From NCBI GenBank assembly GCA_005788205.1, contig SXYT01000064.1, positions 1-32,343 of the forward strand: DNA of 32,343 bases, written 5' to 3'. The notes beneath the pieces were generated by a model. The model did not search any database. It saw only the letters and a program-made list of their open reading frames with translations, and was not told the DNA's origin. Position 1 is the first letter of the stretch, and each line of letters begins with the position of its first letter. This DNA comes from Actinomycetota bacterium (GTDB taxonomy: Bacteria; Actinomycetota; Acidimicrobiia; Acidimicrobiales; Ilumatobacteraceae). A program made the translations under genes and the position numbers. Below, piece after piece: positions 8,597 through 19,184 of the stretch.

Positions 8597-9210
8597 TGGC
8601 GCGTCTGACAGAGGAGAACGTGCGTCTCGCCCAGGAGATCATCTCGCGCTACCCGCGCCCGCGGTCGGCCATGATTCCGCTTCTGCACCTCGCCCAGGAG
8701 CAGGACGGTTATGTCACCGAGGATGCGATGGCCCACATCGCGGGGCTCGTCGGTGCATCGCCGGCGGAGGTCTACGGCACCGCCTCCTTCTACGAGATGT
8801 TCAAGTTCCACCCGGTCGGCAGGTACGTGATCAACATCTGCGGCACGATGTCGTGCGCGCTCGCGGGTGCGGAGGACCTCATGCACCACGCAGAGGAGAA
8901 GCTCGGCGTCCGCATGGGCGGCACCACCGACGACGGTCTCATCACTCTCGAGCGTGCCGAGTGCCAGGCCGCGTGCACCGAGGCCCCGTGCCTGCAGACC
9001 AACTACCGCTACAGCTTCCGGGTGACCGCGGAGTCCTTCGACACGCTGGTCGATGACCTGCGCGCGGGCCGTCTCGCCGACGAGATCCCGCCGCACGGCA
9101 CGGTCGCGCGGGTGCGTCAGCACATTCCTGCCGACAAGGGTGCGGGCGTGCACGCACCCGAGGACGTGAAGTCGGCCCCGGCATGGCTCGACGGGAAGGC
9201 GGCACTGTGA
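8596..9210 (+). CDS. nuoE: NADH-quinone oxidoreductase subunit E
   Basis: 2Fe-2S ligands CGTMSC and ECQAAC, thioredoxin-like fold family sequence; TGATG overlap. Confidence 0.95.
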   Translation: MARLTEENVRLAQEIISRYPRPRSAMIPLLHLAQEQDGYVTEDAMAHIAGLVGASPAEVYGTASFYEMFKFHPVGRYVINICGTMSCALAGAEDLMHHAEEKLGVRMGGTTDDGLITLERAECQAACTEAPCLQTNYRYSFRVTAESFDTLVDDLRAGRLADEIPPHGTVARVRQHIPADKGAGVHAPEDVKSAPAWLDGKAAL

Positions 9211-10613
9211 GCGCCGGCGGCACCAACTCGTTCGCGCCCGGTTTCTACGAGGGCGACCGTCCGCGCATCGTGACCTCGCGCTTCGGCCTCGAGGACAGCC
9301 ACACACTCGCGCGCTTCGTCGCCACCGGTGGCTACGAGGGACTGCGCCGCGCGCTCGGCCGTCCTGCCGGCGAGGTGCACGACGAGGTGCGCAGTGCCAC
9401 GGTGCTCGGCCGTGGCGGCGCGGGGTTCCCTGCCGGCACGAAGTGGGGCCTGACGCCCCAGGAGGTGTGGCCGCGATACCTGGTCGTGAACGGCGACGAG
9501 TCGGAGCCCGGCACGTACAAGGACCGTCTTCTCATGGAGCGTGACCCGCACCAGCTGATCGAGGGGTGTCTCATCGCGTGCTACGCGGCAGGACTCTCGC
9601 AGTGCTTCCTGTACATCCGCGGCGAGATGGCGCTCGCCCAGGAGCGCGTGGCAACCGCATTGAACGACGCGTACGCGGCGGGCTACGTGGGTCGCAACAT
9701 CCTCGGCTCCGGTTTCTCCGTCGACATCGTCCTGCACTGGGGTGCCGGCGCGTACGTGGTCGGCGAGGAGACCGCGCTCATCGAGTCTCTCGAGGGCAAC
9801 CGCGGGATGCCGCGCCTGAAGCCCCCGTACTTCCCCGCGGCGATCGGCCTCTACGGCCAGCCGACGATCGTCAACAACGTGGAGACGCTCGCGAACCTGC
9901 CGTGGCTGATGGTCAACGGCGCCGAGGCGTACACCGCCATCGGCACTCCCACCTCGCCGGGCACGCGCATGGTCGCCGTGTCCGGTCACGTGAAGCGTCC
10001 CGGTGTCTACGAGATCGTCAACGGAACGACCACATTCCGTGACCTTCTCTTCGGCGAGGAGTTCTGCGGCGGCATGCGCGACGGACGCACGCTCAAGGCG
10101 TTCGTGCCGGGCGGCGGCTCCGCACCCTGGTTCCTGCCGGACCAGCTGGACCTCCCGTTCGAGGCGAGTCAGGTCGGCCCCGCGGGCTCGATGCTCGGGT
10201 CCGGTGCGGTGATGGTGATGGATGACACCACCGACATCCCGAGGGCTGCGCTCACCCTGACCCGCTTCTACGCCCACGAGTCATGCGGCAAGTGCACGCC
10301 GTGCCGCGAGGGCGGCACGTGGCTCGAGCGCATCCTCAGCCGCATCGTCGACGGAAAGGGCACGGATGCCGACCTCGACCAGCTGATGGAGGTCGGGCAG
10401 TCGATCTGTCCGGGCGCGTTCCCGCACGCGTCCAGCGAGCGTCTCGGGATCAATGCCACCCCGTTCCCGTACCGGATGAACACGATCTGCTTCGTCGGGC
10501 CCTCCGCCTTCGCCCCCGTCCATTCGGCGCTCACCCTCTTCCGCGAGGAGTTCGATGCCCGTGTCACGAGGCGGATCCACATCCCTGTGTCCGCAGTCGG
10601 GGCCGCACAGTGA
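9207..10613 (+). CDS. nuoF: NADH-quinone oxidoreductase subunit F
   Basis: GRGGAGFPAGTKW, NGDESEPGTYKDR, ESCGKCTPCREG; GTG 9207 overlaps nuoE stop. Confidence 0.96.
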   Translation: MSAGGTNSFAPGFYEGDRPRIVTSRFGLEDSHTLARFVATGGYEGLRRALGRPAGEVHDEVRSATVLGRGGAGFPAGTKWGLTPQEVWPRYLVVNGDESEPGTYKDRLLMERDPHQLIEGCLIACYAAGLSQCFLYIRGEMALAQERVATALNDAYAAGYVGRNILGSGFSVDIVLHWGAGAYVVGEETALIESLEGNRGMPRLKPPYFPAAIGLYGQPTIVNNVETLANLPWLMVNGAEAYTAIGTPTSPGTRMVAVSGHVKRPGVYEIVNGTTTFRDLLFGEEFCGGMRDGRTLKAFVPGGGSAPWFLPDQLDLPFEASQVGPAGSMLGSGAVMVMDDTTDIPRAALTLTRFYAHESCGKCTPCREGGTWLERILSRIVDGKGTDADLDQLMEVGQSICPGAFPHASSERLGINATPFPYRMNTICFVGPSAFAPVHSALTLFREEFDARVTRRIHIPVSAVGAAQ

Positions 10614-12970
10614 GCACCACCGAGACGAACGCGGGGGAGACACCCGAGGTACCGGTCGACCCGAACGCGGTCAGCATCTCGATCAACGGCCGCTCCGTCG
10701 CGGCCCGCAAGGGCGAGCTCATCATCGCCGCCGCCGACCGCGAGGGCGAGTACATCCCGCGGTTCTGCTACCACCCGCGGATGAGCAGTGTCGGCATGTG
10801 CCGCCAGTGCCTCGTCGAGGTCGAGGGCCCGCGCGGCCCGATGATGGTCGTCTCCTGCATGACACCGGTTGCCGACGGCCAGGTCGTGCGAACAGAGACA
10901 GAGCAGGTGAAGCGCGCCCAGGAGGGGATGATCGAGATGCTCCTCGCGAACCACCCTCTCGACTGCCCGGTCTGCGACACGGGCGGCGAGTGCCCGCTGC
11001 AGGACCAGGCGTTCAGCCACGGCCCCGGCGAGAGCCGTTTCGTGGAGGAGAAGCGCCACTACGAGAAGCCCATCCCGATCAGCGACCTGGTGTTCCTCGA
11101 CCGTGAGCGCTGCATCCTGTGCGACCGGTGCACGCGTTTCGCACGCGAGGTCGCGGGCGACCCGCTCATCAGTTTCACCCAGCGCGGGAACAACACCCAG
11201 GTGATGACCTTCCCTGACGAGCCGTTCGCCTCCTACTTCTCGGGCAACACCGTGCAGATCTGCCCCGTCGGGGCCCTCACCGCCCAGCCCTATCGCTTCA
11301 AGGCCCGTCCGTGGGACCTGGAGCAGCGCGAGAGCACCTGCACCACGTGCAGCGTGGGGTGCCGCACCGTGGTGCAGTCGAGCCGCGACGAACTCGTCCG
11401 CTACCAGGGAGTCGACAGCGACCCCGTGAACTGGGGCTGGATGTGCGACCGGGGGCGGTTCAACTTCCAGTCGGTGAACTCCGAGGACCGTCTCGGCACC
11501 CCGCTCATGCGCCGTGACGGCTCTCTCGCCGCGACGTCGTGGTCCGTCGCGCTCGATGCAGTAGCCCGCGAGATGCGCTCCGGTGGTGCGGTCGCCGTTC
11601 TCGGTGGCTCCCGCGGCACCAACGAGGACGCCTTCATGTGGGGCCTCCTTGCCGATGCCGTCGGCAGCACCATGCGCGACGCCCAGATGGATGACGGCCT
11701 GCCCTCCTCCGTCTTCTCCCTTCCCCAGGCAACCATCGACTCTGCCTGTGCTGCCGGCACGGTCGTACTGCTCGCACCCGACCTGAAGGAGGAACTGCCC
11801 GTCCTCCACATCCGCCTGCGCGACGCGGCAACCAGGCACGGCCTGCGCATCATCGAGATAGCCAGCCACGACACCGGCCTCACGCCCCATGCCTGGCGTT
11901 CCGTGCGCTGCGAGCCCGGTGCCCAGCAGGATGCCGTTCGCTCCGTCCTCGCAGATGCCGAGATGTCCGCACAGCTCGCCGGCGGGAACGTGGTCGTCGT
12001 CGTCGGCCGGGCGAACCTCGCCGAGTCAGCCGCAACGACGATGGCCGCACTCGACGGCCTTCTCTCCGCGGTTCCCGCCGCGACCGTGCTGCCGGTTCTC
12101 CGCCGCGGCAACGTGCGCGGTGCGCTCGGGCTCGGTCTGGCCCCCGTGGACGGCAACGACACTGCCTCGGTGCTCGAGGCCGCCGCAGGCGGCAAGGTTG
12201 CGTGCCTCGTTCTCCTCGGTGCCGACCCTCTCAGTGACGTGGCCGATGCTGACCTCGCCCGCCGCGGGATCGCGGGGGCGCGCTTCGTCGTCGCCGTCGA
12301 CACGTTCCTGACCCGGAGTGCCGCGCAGGCGGATGTCGTGCTGCCGGCCGCCGCGTACGGCGAGAAGGACGGCACCACCACCAACCTCGAGGGCCGTGTG
12401 TCGAACGTGGTGCAGAAGATCACGCCGCGGGGAACATCCCGCGCCGACTGGATGGTGGCTGCCGAGCTGCTGCACCTGCTCGGCAAGGACGCCGGCGTGG
12501 CCACACTCGCCGATGTGCAGCGGTTGATGAGCGCGCGGTTCCCCGCCTTCGGCGCGGCTGCAGCATCGGTCGAGGTGCGCCGCAACGGTGTCGTCGTCAC
12601 GTCCGGGGGCGCCCGTCAGCCTGCTCCGGCCGTCTCGGTCACCCCGCGCAGTTCGTACGACTTCCGTCTCGTCGTGTCGCGCAAGCTCTACGACCTCGCC
12701 GTGGGCACCGCACAGAGCCCCTCCATGGCGAACCTCGCACCGGGTGCCGCCGTGCTCGTGCACCCGCTCGACGCAGAGCGTGTCGGCGCGCGTGACGGCG
12801 CCAACGTGAAGGTGTCGAACAGTCATTCGTCGGTCGTGCTGCCCGTTGTCTCCTCGGGAGCAGTGCCCCGCGGAACAGCGGTCGTGCCCTTCAACCAGCC
12901 CGGTGCCGATGTGCGGGGGCTGATCCGTCGCGGTGAGCCCGTCACCGACGTGAGGATCGAGACCGTCTGA
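10610..12970 (+). CDS. nuoG: NADH-quinone oxidoreductase subunit G
   Basis: CRQCLVEVEG, DCPVCDTGGECPLQD, CILCDRCTRF, CTTCSVGC-x27-C; GTG 10610 overlaps nuoF stop, in frame with ORF 10283..12970. Confidence 0.95.
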   Translation: MSTTETNAGETPEVPVDPNAVSISINGRSVAARKGELIIAAADREGEYIPRFCYHPRMSSVGMCRQCLVEVEGPRGPMMVVSCMTPVADGQVVRTETEQVKRAQEGMIEMLLANHPLDCPVCDTGGECPLQDQAFSHGPGESRFVEEKRHYEKPIPISDLVFLDRERCILCDRCTRFAREVAGDPLISFTQRGNNTQVMTFPDEPFASYFSGNTVQICPVGALTAQPYRFKARPWDLEQRESTCTTCSVGCRTVVQSSRDELVRYQGVDSDPVNWGWMCDRGRFNFQSVNSEDRLGTPLMRRDGSLAATSWSVALDAVAREMRSGGAVAVLGGSRGTNEDAFMWGLLADAVGSTMRDAQMDDGLPSSVFSLPQATIDSACAAGTVVLLAPDLKEELPVLHIRLRDAATRHGLRIIEIASHDTGLTPHAWRSVRCEPGAQQDAVRSVLADAEMSAQLAGGNVVVVVGRANLAESAATTMAALDGLLSAVPAATVLPVLRRGNVRGALGLGLAPVDGNDTASVLEAAAGGKVACLVLLGADPLSDVADADLARRGIAGARFVVAVDTFLTRSAAQADVVLPAAAYGEKDGTTTNLEGRVSNVVQKITPRGTSRADWMVAAELLHLLGKDAGVATLADVQRLMSARFPAFGAAAASVEVRRNGVVVTSGGARQPAPAVSVTPRSSYDFRLVVSRKLYDLAVGTAQSPSMANLAPGAAVLVHPLDAERVGARDGANVKVSNSHSSVVLPVVSSGAVPRGTAVVPFNQPGADVRGLIRRGEPVTDVRIETV

Positions 12971-14196
12971 TGGACGCAATTCTCGCCGTCGACCCGCTCC
13001 TCGAGGGCAACCTGCTCTGGACGCCCCTGCTGATCGTGCTGCTGAAGGTCCTCGTGGTCTTCGTCGTCGGTCTTGTCGCGACGATGCTCATGGTCTGGTT
13101 CGAGCGCAAGGTGATCGCCGGCATGCAGAACCGCGTCGGGCCGAACAAGGCGGGTCCCTTCGGCCTGCTCCAGACCCTCGCGGACGGCACGAAACTGTTC
13201 CTCAAGGAGGACCTCATCCCCGAGAGGGCGGACAGGTTCGTCTTCAAGCTCGCCCCGTACCTGGCCTTCGTCCCGGCGTTCCTCGCCTTCGCGATCATCC
13301 CGCTCGGCGGCGACTACCGCAACGGCAACGGCGGAATGGTCGAGTTGTTCGGCCACCAGACGAGGGTGCAGCTGGCCGACCCGCCGGTGGGGGTGCTCTT
13401 TGCGCTCGCGATCTCCGCGATTGCCGTGTACGGCATCATGCTCGCGGGCTGGGCGAGCGGGTCCAAGTACCCGCTGCTCGGCTCCGTCCGTGCGTCGGCA
13501 CAGATGGTCTCCTATGAGGCGGCGCTCGGTCTCAGCGTGGCGTGCGTGCTGCTCGTGGCCGGCACCATGTCCACCAGCGGGATCGTGAACCTGCAGGGGT
13601 CCGTCGGCAACTGGAACGTCGTGACCACGGGCTTCGTCCCGTTCTTCATCTTCGTGATCGCCGCAACGGCGGAACTGAACCGGCCCCCCTTCGACCTCGT
13701 CGAGGCCGAACAGGAGCTCGTCGGCGGGTTCAACACGGAGTACGCGTCGATCCGTTTCGCGCTCTTCTACCTCGCCGAATTCATGAACACGATCACGATG
13801 TCGGCCCTCATCGTCACGCTGTTCTTCGGCGGGCCGCAGCCGGTGTCCATCGGCGGCACCACTCTCGACATCCCGCTCATCCCGAACGCGCTCGAGGGCA
13901 CCGTGTGGCTGCTCCTCAAGGTGCTCGTCTTCCTGTACATCTACGTGTGGTTCCGTGCCACGCTCCCGCGTTTCCGCTACGACCAGCTCATGGACCTCGG
14001 CTGGAAGGTGCTCATACCCGCGTCCCTCGGCTGGTTCATGCTCCTCGCCGCCCAGCGCGTCGGCGAGGACGCCGGCTGGGACCGCATCGTCGTCACGCTC
14101 GTGACTGCGCTCGTGCTCATCGGTGGTTACACGTTGCTGCAGCTCGCCATGAAGGTCAGCCGCGACAACCGCGACCGGGACGGAGCGAGCTTCTGA
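12970..14196 (+). CDS. nuoH: NADH-quinone oxidoreductase subunit H
   Basis: [46 protein letters not shown]. Confidence 0.97.
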   Translation: MDAILAVDPLLEGNLLWTPLLIVLLKVLVVFVVGLVATMLMVWFERKVIAGMQNRVGPNKAGPFGLLQTLADGTKLFLKEDLIPERADRFVFKLAPYLAFVPAFLAFAIIPLGGDYRNGNGGMVELFGHQTRVQLADPPVGVLFALAISAIAVYGIMLAGWASGSKYPLLGSVRASAQMVSYEAALGLSVACVLLVAGTMSTSGIVNLQGSVGNWNVVTTGFVPFFIFVIAATAELNRPPFDLVEAEQELVGGFNTEYASIRFALFYLAEFMNTITMSALIVTLFFGGPQPVSIGGTTLDIPLIPNALEGTVWLLLKVLVFLYIYVWFRATLPRFRYDQLMDLGWKVLIPASLGWFMLLAAQRVGEDAGWDRIVVTLVTALVLIGGYTLLQLAMKVSRDNRDRDGASF

Positions 14197-14843
14197 TGGG
14201 TTACTTCGGCGGATTCCTCGTGACCCTGCGCCAGCACGGGTACAAGAACAAGGTCACCACCCAGTACTCGGGCGGCCGTGTGTTCCGTCGCAAGAACCGC
14301 GACGACAAGGACCAGAAGATCGACAAACCCGAGCGCCTCCACGGCCGCCACGTGCTGAACCGGTACGAGGACGGCATGGAGAAGTGCATCGGCTGCGAGC
14401 TGTGTGCCGGCGTCTGCCCGGCAAGGTGCATCTACGTGCGCGGCCGGGACAATGACCCCGACAATCCCACCTCGCCGGGTGAGCGTTTCGGTTTCGTCTA
14501 CGAGATCAACTACCTGCGCTGCATCCACTGCGACCTTTGCGTGGAGGCCTGTCCGACGGAGGCGATCACGGAGACGAAGCTCTTCGAGTTCTCCTTCACG
14601 AACCGCAAGGACGCGATCTACACGAAGGCTGAGCTGCTCGTCGGCGACGACGGCAAGCCCCAGCACCTCCCGTGGGAGGACTGGCGCGAGGGCGAGGACG
14701 AGCACACGTCGGGCTGGATGCGCGCGACGGCCCCATCCGGCGACGCCACGTTCGAGGGAACGGTCGCGTGGAGCGGGGAGCTGGGCTACGGGGTGCGCGC
14801 ACCGGAGCCGGCCCAGGATGTCCGCGACGAGGAGGACAACTGA
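14196..14843 (+). CDS. nuoI: NADH-quinone oxidoreductase subunit I
   Basis: [15 protein letters not shown] and [18 protein letters not shown] 14196 by TGATG overlap. Confidence 0.96.
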   Translation: MGYFGGFLVTLRQHGYKNKVTTQYSGGRVFRRKNRDDKDQKIDKPERLHGRHVLNRYEDGMEKCIGCELCAGVCPARCIYVRGRDNDPDNPTSPGERFGFVYEINYLRCIHCDLCVEACPTEAITETKLFEFSFTNRKDAIYTKAELLVGDDGKPQHLPWEDWREGEDEHTSGWMRATAPSGDATFEGTVAWSGELGYGVRAPEPAQDVRDEEDN

Positions 14844-15385
14844 TGGAGCTGTTCGTCTTCGTCGCAGCCGCTCTCATGGCGCTCGTCGGGTCGGTCGGGG
14901 TCGTGATGCGCAACAACCCCGTTCACGCGGCAATGAGCCTCGTGCTCACCCTGTTCGGGGTGGCGGTGCTCTTCGTGCAGCAGGGCGCCCACTTCCTGGC
15001 CGCGGTCCAGATCATCGTGTATGCCGGCGCGATCGTCGTCCTCTTTCTCTTCGTCATCATGCTGCTCGGCGTCGACCGCGCGGAGAACCTCAGGATCGAG
15101 CCGCTGGCCGGTCAGCGCGCGGTGGCCGGTGCCGCCGGTGCCGCCATGGTCGGGCTCCTCACGGCCGCCGTGCTGACATCGGAATCGGCGGTCCTGGAGG
15201 ACGGGAAGGGACTGAGCGCAACCACCCTCGATTCGCCTGATGCCAACATCCGGCAGCTCGCCGAGTCCATCTTCGGTGACAACGTCTTTGCGTTCGAGAT
15301 CACCTCTGTGCTGCTTCTCGTGGCCGTTGTCGGAACCGTCATCCTCGCCCGTCGCCTCCCGAAGCAGCCCGAGGCCGCGGCGTGA
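14843..15385 (+). CDS. nuoJ: NADH-quinone oxidoreductase subunit J
   Basis: [52 protein letters not shown]. Confidence 0.95.
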   Translation: MELFVFVAAALMALVGSVGVVMRNNPVHAAMSLVLTLFGVAVLFVQQGAHFLAAVQIIVYAGAIVVLFLFVIMLLGVDRAENLRIEPLAGQRAVAGAAGAAMVGLLTAAVLTSESAVLEDGKGLSATTLDSPDANIRQLAESIFGDNVFAFEITSVLLLVAVVGTVILARRLPKQPEAAA

Positions 15386-15699
15386 GTGCCGTCATCGAGC
15401 CCACGACCAGTTGGTTCCTCATCCTGTCCGCGGTGCTGTTCGCCGTGGGGATGGTCGGGGTGATGGTGCGCCGCAACCCACTCGTCATGTTCATGTGCAT
15501 CGAACTGATGCTGAATGCCGTCAACCTCTCGTTCGTCACTTTCGCGCGGGCCCGCGCCGACGTGGGCGGCCAGACAGCGGTGTTCTTCGTGCTCGTGGTC
15601 GCCGCCGCCGAGGTCACGGTCGGCCTCGGCATCATCGTGTCCATCATGCGCCGTCGCACGGAGGCCACCGCCGACGACCTCTCGGTGCTGAAGGGATAG
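15382..15699 (+). CDS. nuoK: NADH-quinone oxidoreductase subunit K
   Basis: [21 protein letters not shown] overlap with nuoJ. Confidence 0.95.
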   Translation: MSAVIEPTTSWFLILSAVLFAVGMVGVMVRRNPLVMFMCIELMLNAVNLSFVTFARARADVGGQTAVFFVLVVAAAEVTVGLGIIVSIMRRRTEATADDLSVLKG

Positions 15700-15705
15700 C
15701 CGGTC

Positions 15706-17619
15706 GTGCTCGATCTTGCCTGGTTGATCCCTGCCCTCCCCCTCGCGGGCTTCCTTCTCATCCTGCTGTTCGGCCGCCGGATGGGCGAGCCCGGTGCGGG
15801 CGTCCTCGCGACGTTCATGACCGCTGCCGCCTTCGTCGTCACTGCGGGCACGTACTTCGACCTGCTGTCGCGCACTGCCGAGGAGCGCCACCACACGGTC
15901 ACGCTCTTCTCGTGGATTCCCGTCGGTGGCCTGCAGGTCGACCTCGCATTCCTGGTGGACCCCCTGAGCGTGACCATGGCGCTCTTCGTGACCGGCATCG
16001 GTTCGCTCATCCATCTGTACGCAATCGGGTACATGCACGGTGACCCGAAGTTCCCCAAGTTCTTCCTCTACCTCAACCTGTTCGTCTTCTCGATGTTGAT
16101 GCTGGTCCTCGGCGAGAACCTTCTCGTGACGTTCCTCGGCTGGGAAGGCGTCGGGGCGTGCTCGTACTTCCTCATCTCGTTCTGGCACGACCGTGACTCC
16201 GCCGCGACCGCCGGCAAGAAGGCGTTCGTGACCAACCGTGTCGGCGACTGGGGGATGATGGTCGCGATGTTCATGGCCTTCGCCGCCGTGGGCACGCTGT
16301 CCTACGAGGGCATCAACCACGCGGCCCACTCGGGGGAGATCGCCCAGGTGACCGCCACCGGCATCGCGCTCATGCTCTTCGTCGGCGCGTGCGGCAAGTC
16401 GGCACAGTTGCCCCTCTACATCTGGCTGCCTGACGCGATGGAGGGCCCCACCCCGGTGTCCGCGCTGATCCACGCCGCCACGATGGTCACGTCCGGTGTG
16501 TTCCTCATGACCCGCATGGCCCCTGTCCTCGCCGAGACCTACTCGTGGGCACCTGACGTCATCGCAACCGTCGGAGCCCTCACGGCCCTCTTCGCCGCCA
16601 CCATCGCCGTGGCACAGACGGACATCAAGAAGGTCCTCGCGTACTCCACGGTCAGCCAGCTCGGTTTCATGTTCCTCGCCGTCGGTTCCGGGGCCTACGT
16701 GGCGGCGATCTTCCACATGGTGACCCACGCCTTCTTCAAGGCGCTGCTCTTCCTCGGTTCGGGCTCCGTGATCCACGGCATGCACCACGAGCAGGACATG
16801 CGCCGCATGGGTGCGCTGCGCAAGGTCATGCCGATCACCGGTTTCACCTTCATCATCGGCTGGCTCGCGATCGCCGGGGTGCCGCCGTTCGCCGGTTTCT
16901 GGTCGAAGGACGAGATCCTTCTCTACGCCTTCGCGAACAACCGTGCGCTCTACCTTGTCGGTGTCGTCACGGCGCTCCTCACCGCCTACTACATGACCCG
17001 CCAGGTGATCATGGTGTTCTTCGGCGAGGCGCGCTGGCATGACCACGCGGAGGAGCACGGCGCGCACGGCGACAGCCACGCACCCCACGAGAGCCCCTGG
17101 ACGATGACGCTGCCGCTCGTGGTCCTCGCCGGGCTCTCCGTCGTGGGCGGTGCCATCCAGCTGCCGTTCACGAAGGGCACCCATTTCCTCGAGCACTGGC
17201 TCGGGCCCGTGGTGCACGAGGCCGAGGCTGACATCCACAAGACGTGGGCGTACGAGAACAAGTGGCTGCTGCTGGGTCTCGCGGTCATCATCGCCGCCAC
17301 CGGCATTGGCGCCTCGGTCGCGGTGTACGCGAAAGGCAAGGCAAGACCGGTCGAGCCGCGCATCCTGGCTGACGGCTGGCGCTACGACGCCGCGATCGCC
17401 GGCCTCGTCGGTGGACCCGGCCGGGCCGCGTTCCAGGGCATCGCCGACATCGACGCGCGGATCGTGGACGGCGCCGTGAACGGCGTCGGCACCGAGGTAC
17501 GCAGCGTCAGCGGTCTGTTGCGCCGGGCCCAGAACGGTTTCATCCGTTCGTACGCGGCGATCATCAGCATCGGTGTCGTCGTGATGCTCGCCTGGTTCGT
17601 GTTGAGAGGGGTGCTGTGA
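15706..17619 (+). CDS. nuoL: NADH-quinone oxidoreductase subunit L
   Basis: GWEGVGACSYFLISFW, GKSAQLPLYIWLPDAMEGPTPVSALIHAATMV, HAFFKALLFLGSGSVIH; GTG start. Confidence 0.96.
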   Translation: MLDLAWLIPALPLAGFLLILLFGRRMGEPGAGVLATFMTAAAFVVTAGTYFDLLSRTAEERHHTVTLFSWIPVGGLQVDLAFLVDPLSVTMALFVTGIGSLIHLYAIGYMHGDPKFPKFFLYLNLFVFSMLMLVLGENLLVTFLGWEGVGACSYFLISFWHDRDSAATAGKKAFVTNRVGDWGMMVAMFMAFAAVGTLSYEGINHAAHSGEIAQVTATGIALMLFVGACGKSAQLPLYIWLPDAMEGPTPVSALIHAATMVTSGVFLMTRMAPVLAETYSWAPDVIATVGALTALFAATIAVAQTDIKKVLAYSTVSQLGFMFLAVGSGAYVAAIFHMVTHAFFKALLFLGSGSVIHGMHHEQDMRRMGALRKVMPITGFTFIIGWLAIAGVPPFAGFWSKDEILLYAFANNRALYLVGVVTALLTAYYMTRQVIMVFFGEARWHDHAEEHGAHGDSHAPHESPWTMTLPLVVLAGLSVVGGAIQLPFTKGTHFLEHWLGPVVHEAEADIHKTWAYENKWLLLGLAVIIAATGIGASVAVYAKGKARPVEPRILADGWRYDAAIAGLVGGPGRAAFQGIADIDARIVDGAVNGVGTEVRSVSGLLRRAQNGFIRSYAAIISIGVVVMLAWFVLRGVL

Positions 17620-19184
17620 TGCTCGTGTCCGCCGCCGAGGCAGGTCTCCACTCCGCGTCTTTCCCGGTTCTGACGGCGCTCATCGTGGTGCCGGTGATCG
17701 GCTCGCTCCTCGTCGCGTTGCTCAGTGACCGCCGGCCCGAGTGGGTCAAGCTGACTGCCGTCGTGATGTCCGTGGTGACCGCCGGCATGTCCATCTGGCT
17801 CCTCTCGGCCTTTTCTGCCCACGAGGGCGGTTTCCAGTTCGTCTCGCGCCATGACTGGATCGGGGCATGGGGGATCTCCTGGCACCTCGGTGTGGATGGC
17901 ATCTCGCTGTTCCTCGTGGTGCTGACGGGCATCCTGTTCCCGCTCGTGATTCTCGGCGTCGACCCCCATCATGACGAGAAGCGCTACCTCGCCTGGCTCC
18001 TCCTCCTCGAGGCCGGCGTGATGGGCAGCTTCCTCAGCCTCGACCTGTTCCTGTTCTTCATCTTCTTCGAGATCGTGCTCGTGCCCATGTACTTCCTCAT
18101 CGGCGGGTGGGGCTACGACAAGCGCGTCTACGCGGCAACCAAGTTCTTCCTCTACACGATGTTCGGGTCTGCTTTCATGCTCGTGGGCATCATCGCGACA
18201 GCCGCGCTCGCGCGGCGCGACATCGGTTACCTGACCTTCGATCTCGTGACGATCGCAGAACGGTCCTCGTTCGCGGCCTCCACCGGTCGCTGGCTCTTCC
18301 TGTCGTTCGCGATCGCATTCGCGGTGAAGGTGCCCCTGTTCCCGCTGCACACGTGGCTCCCCGACGCCCACACACAGGCCCCGACCGGAGGCTCCGTGAT
18401 CCTGGCCGGCGTGCTGCTGAAGCTGGGCACCTACGGCTTCCTGCGTTTCGGGCTCTATCTCTTCCCGGAGGCCGCGGTGTGGGCCAAGCCGCTCTTCCTC
18501 ACGCTCGCCACCATCGGGGTGATCTGGGGTGCCATCGCGGCGACAATGCAGACCGACCTGAAGCGACTGGTCGCTTACTCGTCCGTGGCGCACCTCGGGT
18601 TCATCGTCCTCGGCACCTTCGCCATCACGTCGCAGTCGCTCACCGGCTCCGTCATGCAGATGGTGAACCACGGGGTGTCGACGGGTGCGCTGTTCCTGAT
18701 GGTCGGGATGATCTACGAGCGCCGGCACACGCGCGAGATCGCCGAGCTCCGCGGCATCCAGAAGGTTGCCCCCATCTTTGCGGCGGCCTTCATGGTCGTG
18801 ATGCTCTCGTCAATCGGCGTGCCGGGCCTGAACGGGTTCGTCGGTGAGTTCCTGGTGCTCATCGGTTCGTTCGAGACGGCCCGATGGTGGACTGTCGTCG
18901 CCGCGACCGGCGTGATTCTCGCCGCGCTGTACCTGCTCTGGGCGTACCAGCGCGTCTTCCACGGCGAGCCGGACGAGGCGAACTCGGCTTTCCCCGAGAT
19001 CACCCTGCGGGAGGGCGCCCTGGTGCTCTGCTTCATCGGCCTGATCGGGTTCACCGGCATCTACCCGAAGCCGATGCTCGAGCGCATCGAGCCGAGCGTC
19101 GACCGTCTGATCGAGCACGTGGAGAAGCACTCTGACCACCGCGCACCCGAGCATGCGTCTGACCACGGCAAGGAGGGCGAGTGA
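17619..19184 (+). CDS. nuoM: NADH-quinone oxidoreductase subunit M
   Basis: FFEIVLVPMYFLIGGWG, VPLFPLHTWLPDAHTQAPTGGSVILAGVLLKLGTYG. Confidence 0.96.
   Translation: MLVSAAEAGLHSASFPVLTALIVVPVIGSLLVALLSDRRPEWVKLTAVVMSVVTAGMSIWLLSAFSAHEGGFQFVSRHDWIGAWGISWHLGVDGISLFLVVLTGILFPLVILGVDPHHDEKRYLAWLLLLEAGVMGSFLSLDLFLFFIFFEIVLVPMYFLIGGWGYDKRVYAATKFFLYTMFGSAFMLVGIIATAALARRDIGYLTFDLVTIAERSSFAASTGRWLFLSFAIAFAVKVPLFPLHTWLPDAHTQAPTGGSVILAGVLLKLGTYGFLRFGLYLFPEAAVWAKPLFLTLATIGVIWGAIAATMQTDLKRLVAYSSVAHLGFIVLGTFAITSQSLTGSVMQMVNHGVSTGALFLMVGMIYERRHTREIAELRGIQKVAPIFAAAFMVVMLSSIGVPGLNGFVGEFLVLIGSFETARWWTVVAATGVILAALYLLWAYQRVFHGEPDEANSAFPEITLREGALVLCFIGLIGFTGIYPKPMLERIEPSVDRLIEHVEKHSDHRAPEHASDHGKEGE

Noticed and set aside
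10283-10609. Extended nuoG N-terminus in ORF track
   Set aside because: Overlaps nuoF coding sequence; GTG 10610 with GTGA overlap fits the operon pattern and NuoG homology.
11331-11450. NuoG CTTCSVGC-x27-C (N7-type cluster ligands)
   Set aside because: Real but expected: matches the N7 spacing known in T. thermophilus and E. coli, so not novel.
10268-11890. 540-aa minus-strand ORF
   Set aside because: Antisense to nuoF/nuoG with well-supported Fe-S motifs on the + strand; no recognisable protein family.
15112-17238. 708-aa minus-strand ORF (His/Glu/Arg-rich)
   Set aside because: Antisense to nuoJ/K/L; high-GC codon-periodicity artefact with composition of an antisense frame.
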